The position numbers and the translations under genes are program-made. Under the pieces are notes generated by a model. That model made no database searches and was not told where the DNA came from. It saw only the letters and a program-made list of their open reading frames with translations. A stretch of 64,000 nucleotides of DNA from Cydia pomonella (Eukaryota; Arthropoda; Insecta; Lepidoptera; Tortricidae), in the NCBI RefSeq assembly GCF_033807575.1, contig NC_084729.1:3906001-3970000 (forward strand), in the 5' to 3' direction. This document shows, piece by piece, positions 55,838-64,000 of this stretch; within the stretch, counting starts at the first letter, position 1, and each line of letters opens with the position of its first letter.

Positions 55838-55965
55838 GGGGCCTACCGCGAAAACCGGAATTGGCCAATTACGGGGATCTTTCTCTTTTACTCTCTCTAA
55901 GACGTAATTAGAGTGACAGAGAAAAATGCCCGCAATTGACGAACTTCGATGTTCGCGGTAGGCCC
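55838..55965. mobile_element. MITE with ggggcctaccgcgaa termini
   Basis: ggggcctaccgcgaaaaccg and gttcgcggtaggcccag are inverse ends; same terminal motif as 34796-34909 but a different interior. Confidence 0.65.
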
Positions 55966-56472
55966 AGTTACTATTATTGTGTTTTAGTACAATAAAGAGC
56001 TTACTACTACGTGTTATTCTTAAGGTATTTAACAAAATGTAAACAAATCTCAATAAGTTATTTTATTGGACAAGCATTGACCTTATTACCCATAGACCGA
56101 GAGCTAATCTCTCAAAAGTGAAACCGAAACAACACGATCAATGTGTGCGTGCGACGTTCGTGTTTTATGCTCGGCACACACGTATGCAAAAATATATTGC
56201 CAGTTATTTATTTATTCCCCTCAAAGTAGGGGGATTTTAACAACATTATTATACTTGGTTATCAATAATTTGGAAGTGTGTAGATTTTAAATTTGTAACC
56301 AAAGCTTTTTAGGGTTCCTCAGTCACAATTTGAGTGTGATTGTGGTATAGCTAGCTTAATTTTTATATTTATTTGAGATGGCTCTGCAATGGTGACATTA
56401 TATCCGTAAATCGAACACGGCATTTGCTTATTTTTTGCACTTCTGTATTATGTGCAATAAGGCTTAAATAAA

Positions 56473-56700
56473 TTTACAGTACATATGGGGCTACTTTATA
56501 GCACTAGTGCGAGAAGTAGCATATTATGTTACTGTGTCGAACATTTAAAGGGCCATATGTACTGTAAAACGTTGTACGATACATGTGCGAATAGGTAATT
56601 CGCAACTCGTGTCGATTTAAAACACTCCCTTCGGTCGTGTTTTAATTTATCGCCACTCGTTTCGAATTTCCTATTTTTCGCACTTGTATCGTAATGTACT
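56473..56700 (-). mobile_element. Double-hairpin MITE (family 6, copy 5)
   Basis: tttacagtacatatggggct to cacttgtatcgtaatgtact. Almost identical to copy 6 at 58756-58983. Confidence 0.85.
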
Positions 56701-56895
56701 AATTTGTTGTTTTTCTTCATAAATGGTTATATTTCTAATTGCTTTAATCTGACTAAAATCAAAGTGGTTACTTATTTATTTTACTACGTTTTCGGATAAA
56801 CGTCAACTTTTGACAACCAAATTACATTTGCTGTCAAATTAGAAGCACAATAATTTGTCTTAGACAATCTTACACAATCAATGAACCTTTGCTAT

Positions 56896-57379
56896 AATAG
56901 GGTTGTTTCCAATTTTTTGAAACGCTTGTATTTCGTTATATATTAACTAAAAGTTGCCCTAAAATTCAACTTTTATACTAAAAACGGCTTTAAATATGTT
57001 AAATTAACAAAATATATTTTGACAGATGCTTTCGCGCCCAAAACGCTCTCTGAAAATTGTGTGACGTCACAGTTTACGGTTTGACGCATAACTACATACA
57101 CACGTAGAAGATACGAACTGTCAACTGACATTTGTCATTTGTTGTTTATCGCCTAACTGTCAACAGTGTCAATTCGAGAGTTGTGACGTCATCAGAATCT
57201 TCAAAGATGTTTCGAGTTTGGTCACGTGACGTGTGCCAAAAGATAATTTAAATTCAATATTTACAAAAATATGGTCATTACAGGTCCCATAAAATTAGTT
57301 TAACATGTTCTTATAATCCAAAAGAATTTATTGGGATACAAGTCTGCCCTAAGATTTGTAGATGGAAACAACCCTATTA
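56896..57379. mobile_element. TIR element, 484 bp (family 10, copy 2)
   Basis: Inverted copy of 16667-17149: aatagggttgtttccaattt to gatggaaacaaccctatt. In both places a diapausin-type gene on the minus strand lies nearby. Confidence 0.75.
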
Positions 57380-57906
57380 AATAACCGTAAATGAAAGTAA
57401 AACAAAACATTTACTACTTAAGAATTTTTATTTTAGACAAATAATACAGTAGGTAATCATTATTCCGAATCGAAAGCTAAGTCAAAATCAAAATCACATA
57501 TCCTTAGGGATTTTACGGACACATACTTATAGTTTAACTAACAAGAAACAATGATCGCGCATCTATAAAGTCAGTGAAAACGGCAAATTTCAAAAATATA
57601 GAAGAAATGATATTCTATGCAATTTTTGAAATAAAATTTGCACATTTTTCACTTACAAAGTATAAACGAATGATCTGCCAATTCTTGAATGCAGTGGAAC
57701 AGAAACACGAAGACGAAATCGAAATCGATGTGAAGTGTAGCTCTTTATATCTTGAAGAAGGCCAGGACGAAATGAATTTATAGAAAGCTTTTAAATTCTT
57801 GCAGAACGCTCGTTGATTAATGCAAAACCTGGACCAAGTAGTCATCAAATTCTTCAAATTTTGCAGAATGGACGTCTGAAGATGTAGTATGTGTCCAACC
57901 CAACGT

Positions 57907-58092
57907 CTAGTAGCAGTTCATCCTGCCTCCAGAGCAGCTGGCCCGGCTGTAGCCATGGGCGCGGCAGCATTCATCACGTTCAGCAGGTATACGGTTGCAG
58001 ACCTGGTCACAGGGGCCGACACGGACGGCCACGGCGCTTGCCATGACAATCGCCAACACGACGAGGATGAGCAGAGTCTTGAGGGCAGCCAT
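57907..58092 (-). CDS. Diapausin-like peptide D
   Basis: A 61-residue precursor, same as C except that the last residue is tyrosine. The DNA of C and D is nearly identical across signal, mature part and leader, while the flanks are more diverged. Six cysteines, basic. Lies convergent with C, 6.5 kb away. Promoter on the minus strand at 58157-58209. The 3' UTR runs to about 57427, where aataaa is seen on the minus strand. Predicted secreted antifungal peptide. Confidence 0.95.
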   Translation of the reverse strand: MAALKTLLILVVLAIVMASAVAVRVGPCDQVCNRIPAERDECCRAHGYSRASCSGGRMNCY

Positions 58093-58156
58093 CTTGGATT
58101 TGAAGTTTCAACGTGAAGCTTAGATCAGTTGTGTGAAGATTCGACGGGCGCTGGAC

Positions 58157-58209
58157 TTTATATAGGCGAACGTAAATAAGATCGCATTGAAATGTTGCCG
58201 GCATTTTCC
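58157..58209 (-). promoter_or_regulatory. Core promoter of diapausin D: kappaB-like site and TATA box
   Basis: On the minus strand GGAAAATGCC (58200-58209) and TATATAAA (58157-58164), spaced as in A-C. Confidence 0.65.
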
Positions 58210-58755
58210 TTATTTGAAATGTAAATATTTTATCTGTAAGAGGTCAGGTTGAGAATATCTATCGAATGATTGTTCGTAGGTACCCATATGGTTACTATGC
58301 TGATATGCATATATATTAGAGTTGTTGCGACACGGACATAATTTAAGAAATATCTCAACGCAAGTTACCTAAGTGCATGACAGAATAGGTAATTAGATAA
58401 ATATGTGCATAGGGGTGTTGTGTTTTTTTTATACCAGGGGTTACCCAAGGAATAAAGTAATAATAATTCAATATAGATTAAAAATCTAACACTTGCGCAA
58501 CTAAAGTGTATCAATTAGGCCCACTTGCACATCCCACTAACCCGCTGTATGACCCGAATACCTTAAGAAAACAAGGGTGAAAAAATGATGAAGATAGATT
58601 TTTTTTTTTAGATTGTATTTTTCCTTCTAATATGTTCTCACTGCTGAGGTGAAAAGTCGTGTGTACTACACGAGATCAAAGTTATTTACATCTCGTGCGC
58701 TTTTAAGTCCCTTAATACGCTCAAGAATCTAACGAAAACAACAAAACAAAACTTT

Positions 58756-58983
58756 TTTACAGTACATATGGGGCTACTTTATAGCACTAGTGCGAGAAGT
58801 AGCATATTACGTTACTGTGTCGAACATTTAAAGGGCCATATGTACTGTAAAACGTTGTACGATACATGTGCGAATAGGTAATTCGCAACTCGTGTCGATT
58901 TAAAATACACCCTTCGGTCGTGTTTTAATTTATCGCCACTCGTTTCGAATTTCCTATTTTTCGCACTTGTATCGTAATGTACT
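58756..58983 (-). mobile_element. Double-hairpin MITE (family 6, copy 6)
   Basis: ttttacagtacatatggggc to tcgcacttgtatcgtaatgt, followed at once by a family 3 element. Confidence 0.85.
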
Positions 58984-58987
58984 ATTT

Positions 58988-59165
58988 TATATACCACGTC
59001 GGTGGCAAACAAGCATACGGTCCGCCTGATGGTAAGCAGTCACCGTAGCCTATGAACGCATGCAACTCCAGAGGAGTTACATGCGCGTTGCCCCATACTG
59101 TAGACCCTCGGGAAAACCTCAGCAGGGAGCTCATTCCACAGCCGGAGCGTCCGCGGGAGGAAATT
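58988..59165 (-). mobile_element. SINE-like repeat (family 3)
   Basis: ccacgtcggtggcaaacaag and atgcaactccagaggagtta, continuing into ctcgggaaaacctcagcagg and ggagcgtccgcgggaggaaa, a longer right part than in the other copies. Confidence 0.65.
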
Positions 59166-59169
59166 AGTG

Positions 59170-59935
59170 CACGACCATTTAGACTCTAGGGTTGTCGTAG
59201 CGCAAACGATTGACATCTTGGCTTAGACCCAAAGTGGAGGGACATAATCAACAAACAATCGTATCGGATATAAGTAATTAGTAGGTAGTATTTTAATCAA
59301 CGAATATAATTATCTAAAAGCAATTTATTTAAAACATCAATAACTCTATTACTAACAAACATAGATACTAACATATTAGAATTTAATTTTTAATCTCTTT
59401 TTGTAATTCGCAACGAAATAAAAGGCTTTTTTTTTATTGAAAGAAGCGCTAGCGAAGATCTCCGATTTAATTCGGGCATTTTGCTTTCCTATGCCCGGAT
59501 ATTCTCCTCTACAGGTCACAATTCTTAACCGATTCTAGTTAAATATTGTGACCAGATTCTATGATTAAATATATTGTATTGTCGACCCAGTTTTTTTATT
59601 TATTTTCAAAATGCGGATATTGGCTTGAAGGACTTAAGCGCCATTGGTGTCTATGGCGCTTAAGACTATTCTGAGTCCGCTGTGGTAATAACGATCTAAG
59701 TATTTTCACTTTTATATTTACTAAGCTTAACGCGAGGTCCACAACTAACAGAACCCCTACATCATTTATTTATATTTTAATCAACATATTGAATTGAAAT
59801 CATTTTGTTTCGAGCAAAAAACTCATATAGTGTTAGTACATACAACAATTATTCATTATCTATCTATATACCTAAGTAAGTGTACAATATAAAAAAACAA
59901 TGAATACCTAAAGCTAATTAATATAATCTATTTCG
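59170..59935. other. Intergenic, no gene recognised
   Basis: AT-rich. A perfect small palindrome, cttaagcgccat / atggcgcttaag, lies at about 59634-59665. Confidence 0.4.
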
Positions 59936-59937
59936 AT

Positions 59938-60530
59938 GATGCGTTGGGCCGTTGGGTTCATGCAGTTCGTTCCAACGCCTCATCAGTGGGCAGTCTACTC
60001 TGCCGACAAATGCGTTTAGGAGACTGTTGGTGCTACCCTGCAACCTATGCAATAGGGATGCCGCTCTTTTACGCATAATAGCGTAAAAGTCATCCGTACG
60101 GGCATCGGCGAACATCCCCGACGCACTGCAGTGCCGAGGCAGACCCATCAGTATCATTATATTGCACAAGCAGGGCATTGTACGATCGCTGCGAGAAGCT
60201 GGTCCACAGGCTGCAAGCATAAAGAGACTGACAATAAACTTTTAAAAGTTTACCTTTACGTCATTGCTACACTTTGCAAACCTGCGCACTAGCATATTGC
60301 ATCTGACCGTCAACGCCCCGCGCTCTCGTTCCAAATCAGGATCGTCATTAAGGCTTTCGGTGAGCCATTGACCCAGGTACTTAAACCGCTCTACTTTCCT
60401 CAGGGTGGCACCATTTAGCTCAACCCTAGGAACTTCCTTTAGTTTCTTGTTGCCAGCCCTGAAGATGAGTAGTTCACTTTTTGTAGTGTTATACCTGAGC
60501 CCATGTCTCTCCGCATAACGCTCACATACA
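59938..60530 (-). pseudogene. RTE-like LINE, 3' coding part
   Basis: The minus strand from 60530 reads ERHGLRYNTTKSELLIFRAG, VPRVELNGATLRKVERFKYL, GQWLTESLNDDPDLERERGA, LTVRCNMLVRRFAKCSNDVK and, after a frame change near 60235, MILMGLPRHCSASGMFADAR and RWNELHEPN. This is the connection/thumb and C-terminal region of a moth LINE reverse transcriptase. At least one frameshift makes it a pseudogene. The catalytic domain is absent. Confidence 0.7.
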
Positions 60531-60774
60531 TATGTTTAGGATATGGTAGTGTCGCTAACCGATTAAAATAGTTTGTAAACAAACCATTTTCCTTATCGCC
60601 ACGCGACCGGTCTGTCTCGATATTATTTGCATAAGTTCTTATCATAACCAGTTTAGCTGCTACCAGGATAAATAAAACACAATTATTATACCTACCATGA
60701 TAGTTGTAAACAAGCATACCAGCTGACTGTGGTGTTTCTTAGTTTAAGGGGACCTAGGTTCAGAAAACGGAGTT

Positions 60775-61145
60775 TTTGAAAAATCGTAGCGCTTTTTGGG
60801 GCTCTGTAATCAACTACGAACCCTTATATAGTTTCACCACGTCCCTCTGTGTGTCTGTCTGTTCGTCTGTCCGTCCGCGGCTATGCTCAGTGGTCGTTAG
60901 TGCTGGAAAGCTACAATTTGGCATGGATATATAAACTTACGCCGACAAAGTGGTAGAATAAAAACTAGAAACTACACGTAAAGTGGGGACCTATCGTGTG
61001 GATATAGTTGCATAGGTCTTTTTAAACGACAGGGGTCTTCACTAACCATTTTTGCATAAAATAAATATCTTCGGAAATAATTGATTTCAAAGAAAAAAGA
61101 TGTCCCCCCACCCCCCGTAAGCGCCACCGACAATAAGGTCCCTTT
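60775..61145 (+). repeat. Dispersed repeat with tctgtccgtccg tract
   Basis: gctctgtaatcaactacgaa, a gtgtgtctgtctgttcgtct run, gtggggacctatcgtgtgga. Structure resembles the family 5 module but without close similarity. Confidence 0.45.
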
Positions 61146-61639
61146 TCATAGATAACGTCACATATAGGTGTATGTTTAGTGTGTTATGTCCTGTAATTTA
61201 ATCCTACTATTTTGCGTAGTAACACCATTAGATACCTACTAAAATTTTATGAATAAGTGGGTTATTTAATAGTTGTTTTTTCCTATTACTCGTCGGTATT
61301 ACGTGTTAAAGACTTGAATGAATATATTGAACATGATGAGAATAATAAGCAAGTCATGACCACATCGTACGAGGATGAAACATTAACTGACATTACTATT
61401 ATTATATTTGTTATAAACAAAACGCGGAACAGGTTTTCCCATACTTGTACAGTCAACATCAAAAGAAGCAAATCAAACAAGGTTTCAAAAGTATCTACCA
61501 TTCTGTAACAGCTTAACAAAAAGTGACAGTTATATATGTAGAACAATTAAGACTATAAATAATATACTTTTGAACGTAAATTTGAGAGATTTATCTATAT
61601 TTGGAAAAGTTATCCGGAATAATAGATTCGATATTTGTA

Positions 61640-61742
61640 ATTGTTTTTTTTTTTAATTTATTGTTTGTAAAAATGGACATGTAAAAGTGCCCCTGTGGCC
61701 TATTTGCTGAATAAATGTTTGATATTTGATATTTGATATCAG
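61640..61742 (+). repeat. Retroelement 3' end with ttgata repeats
   Basis: aaaagtgcccctgtggccta, tttgctgaataaatgtttga and a tatttgatatttgatatc tail; the usual appearance of a moth LINE or SINE 3' end. Confidence 0.55.
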
Positions 61743-61940
61743 ATACTTTTGGCGCGTTGTGTCATCCGCTACTATTGATGCTGACTGTACACAGACGGCC
61801 TGATTCGAACTTTAAGAAACGTCAAATATTAGATCTAGATACGATATGGATCGGATATGTCAGTGTCAAAAGTAATGTTTGTATTTAAAGAAACGTCACT
61901 AGACGCTAGACGCAAAGATTCCAAGATAAAAGCCAATTGA

Positions 61941-62060
61941 CGACCAGTCTTGCCTATGAACCTGATGGTCCTGGGTTCGAATCCCGGTAAGGGCATGTAT
62001 TTGTGTGATGAGCACAAATACTTGTTCTTGAGTCATGGATGTTTTCTATGTATTTAATTC
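61941..62060 (+). mobile_element. SINE family 2, tail-truncated
   Basis: Head gacgaccagtcttgcctatg, B box (gggttcgaatcccgg), gatgagcacaaatacttgtt; stops at tatgtatttaatt. Confidence 0.7.
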
Positions 62061-62164
62061 AAACGGATTAGGCAGCGTTTTCGATTAAAGCTCCTAGCCA
62101 GCGTGATTTTCTCCGACAACATCGTTATATTTCAAACAATTTACACAAAAACTTAACAAGTTAT

Positions 62165-62260
62165 ATACCTAAACCTTCCTCAAGAATCACTCTATTGATA
62201 GATGAAAGTTGTATGAAAATCTGTTCAGTAGTTTTTCGTTTTGGAGTAGTTTTATAAGAT
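62165..62260 (+). repeat. Dispersed repeat shared with intron 2 of the four-exon gene
   Basis: aaaccttcctcaagaatcac and tgaaaatctgttcagtagtt as at 24655-24725. Confidence 0.5.
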
Positions 62261-62990
62261 GTAGTGCATTGACATTTTCCCCTAGACTTGCGGACGCTAG
62301 GTTGCGTGACAGTCGTGCACATGCGAATACTGCCTTAAATATAATATCTACAATTTAACAAATCGACGTACCTATGAATAAAATAAAATAAAAACATTAA
62401 TACAGTTAAGACAATACAAACAATCGCTCAATGTGGGAAATCCGGAAAAATCTCGTCAATACTGTAAAAGCACCCCCTCAATGAAAAAAAAACAATTTTT
62501 TTCCGTAATGTTATAGTCCGTAATGATTTTTAGTTCTACAGGCAACTTGTTGGAGATTCTGACAGCCTGATATTTCACGCTATGCTTTGCAACTTGTTGT
62601 CTAGGGACAGAAAGTTGGTCTAATGTTTTTAGTACGCGTTTGAAGGCGCAACTCCCGTTCTGCAGAAGACTCGTACTTTGATATATTTTTGATAAGGGCA
62701 GTCAACAAAACGAGAACGTATAATGAAGGAACTGTCAAGATACCTAACTTCGCCAAGAGATCACGGCAGGATAGCCACTGTGGAAGGCGCAAAATGCTTC
62801 AGGTCGCTTTTTTTTGTACGACCAGAGTTAACCTTCAACTAACCTTGACAAATCGGAGAAATAAATTAAATCTAAAGTTTTTAAGCGATTATCGTAGTAA
62901 AGTGTTACTAAAAATTGAGTATACGTCTAATATTCGGTATAAAATAAAAGAAATACGTAATATTTCGAATAAATTAAGGAACATCGGAAC

Positions 62991-63842
62991 ATGGAAAGCA
63001 CGAGGGAGGAAGATTTACACGAATTTACTGTAATACAGTTAAAAAATGAGCTCAGGTCTAGGTATTTACCCGTCACAGGGAACAAGGACGAATTGGTGGC
63101 GCGTTTACACCAAGACAACATATCGAAACAGGAACATGGGATATTGGAAGAGTATAAAAGGGAACGTACGAAAAGGTTATCACAAGAGGTCGAACTTAAA
63201 AATCTCCAAATTCAGCTCGATCAGATAAAAAAGGATGAAGGTAATAATGGTACTGCACCAGGTACGTCCACACCAGATAATACTTTATTAAAAATTTTGC
63301 ACACTCAATCTATGATTTTGCAACAGATTACTAGCCCCACCCAACAAACATTGCAAGTCTATTCCACTACGGACACAAGTCAAGCAATCCCTTTATTTGG
63401 CGGTAACAGATCAGAAAGTGCGACTGATTGGATAAAACAAGTAGAAAGAATTGCAAAGTTAGCTAACTGGTCAGATAATTTAACATTAGTAAATGCATCA
63501 ATGAGGCTTAGGGGTCCTGCAAGTAATTGGCATAAGGCCATAAGTAAAAACTTAAGTAACTGGCAAGAATGGAAAGCCAAATTATGTGAGAGATTTTCAT
63601 TGAAGATGTCATTCGCTGAATTTATAACATTTCAGGCAAAGAGAACACTGCGAAGCACAGAAACTATTACAGAATACATTTACAGTAAAAATGCCTTATT
63701 TGTTAAATCCCCATGTACTATTCCAGAAGCAGACAAAGTGTCATTGATCCTGGAGGGCATCTGGGACTCCCGTTGGTCCATTCCGCTAGCATCTCATTGT
63801 TGTAAGGATGTGGAAGGATTGCTATCTCATGCTGCTGCATAA
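62991..63842 (+). CDS. SAP-domain Gag-like protein (retrotransposon-derived)
   Basis: 283 residues. Residues about 8-42 form a SAP motif (LHEFTVIQLKNELRSRYLP, then GNKDELVARL), a short helix-turn-helix DNA/RNA-binding module. Residues about 50-85 are charged and may be a coiled coil. Residues about 134-280 match the retrotransposon Gag capsid pattern (PLFGG, DWIKQVERIAKLANW, RLRGPASNWH, WQEWKAKLCERF, KRTLRSTETITEYIYSK). No CCHC zinc knuckle follows; the frame ends in TAA and an A-rich stretch, and no protease or reverse transcriptase frame appears before the window ends 158 bp later. It may be a truncated Ty3/Gypsy-type copy, a separate Gag ORF of an element that continues outside, or a host-kept Gag gene. 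The frame itself is intact. Confidence 0.75.
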   Translation: MESTREEDLHEFTVIQLKNELRSRYLPVTGNKDELVARLHQDNISKQEHGILEEYKRERTKRLSQEVELKNLQIQLDQIKKDEGNNGTAPGTSTPDNTLLKILHTQSMILQQITSPTQQTLQVYSTTDTSQAIPLFGGNRSESATDWIKQVERIAKLANWSDNLTLVNASMRLRGPASNWHKAISKNLSNWQEWKAKLCERFSLKMSFAEFITFQAKRTLRSTETITEYIYSKNALFVKSPCTIPEADKVSLILEGIWDSRWSIPLASHCCKDVEGLLSHAAA

Positions 63843-64000
63843 ATAAAAATAAAAAAAAATTGTTTAGTTTTTTAGTAGTTGTTAGAGTTAACCTTTTCAA
63901 GGCTTTCTCCCTCACATCAAAATGTGGCATACACGCCAACATGTCAACTATTGAGAAACGAATTTAAACCTTATCTGTCAACAGTAAAATTGCTTTGACA

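Noticed and set aside
57574..57783. 69-codon plus-strand frame
   Set aside because: It is the antisense of the 3' UTR of diapausin D, which is homologous to the UTRs of A-C.
36700..58983. Repeated small protein (KLKHDRRECFKSTRVANYLF type) as a gene family
   Set aside because: It is the read-through of the double-hairpin MITE, with different upstream fusion in each place and no start codon of its own.

Overview
The window is a piece of a moth genome (Lepidoptera, most likely a noctuid-type species). It is AT-rich, gene-poor and packed with interspersed repeats. The evidence is (i) two intronless genes for heliomicin-type insect defensins, (ii) five intronless genes of the diapausin peptide family, known from leaf beetles and moths, and (iii) many copies of tRNA-like SINEs, hairpin MITEs, a Helitron-like element and non-LTR retrotransposon fragments of the kind common in moth genomes. 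No conventional rRNA or tRNA gene was found.

Layout. 0-5.6 kb: repeats (the 3' end of an RTE-like LINE, SINEs, MITEs). 5.7-9.1 kb: two convergent heliomicin-like defensin genes about 3 kb apart. 9.4-15.2 kb: repeats, including a 5S-rRNA-derived segment and a 1.25-kb foldback element with 355-bp arms. 16.3-16.6 kb: a divergent diapausin-like gene with one cysteine replaced by tryptophan. 16.7-21.3 kb: TIR and hairpin elements and a 5'-truncated LINE whose reverse transcriptase frame is still open. 21.7-26.0 kb: the only long host gene, a four-exon model encoding about 1065 residues with a 13-residue tandem repeat; its function is unknown. 26-30 kb: repeats and LINE pieces. 30-58 kb: four more diapausin genes (A at 30.6 kb, B at 45.4 kb, C at 51.2 kb, D at 57.9 kb on the minus strand), each on a duplicated block carrying the same promoter and a similar 3' UTR, separated by transposon debris. 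58-64 kb: MITEs, an RTE-like LINE 3' part, and at the end an open gag-like reading frame with a SAP domain.

How the genes fit together. The seven small genes encode secreted, cysteine-rich peptides with N-terminal signals. They form an innate-immunity (antifungal/antimicrobial) peptide cluster that has grown by tandem and inverted duplication. The four diapausins at 30-58 kb share a TATA box, a start-site block and a kappaB-like decamer 36-41 bp upstream of the TATA box, which suggests shared immune induction. Because the duplicated blocks supply empty sites, several transposon insertions, including one about 100 bp upstream of a diapausin TATA box, can be delimited inside the window.

Limits: repeat classes were judged by eye from internal similarity and known motifs. 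Boundaries are approximate unless a target-site duplication or empty site is stated.
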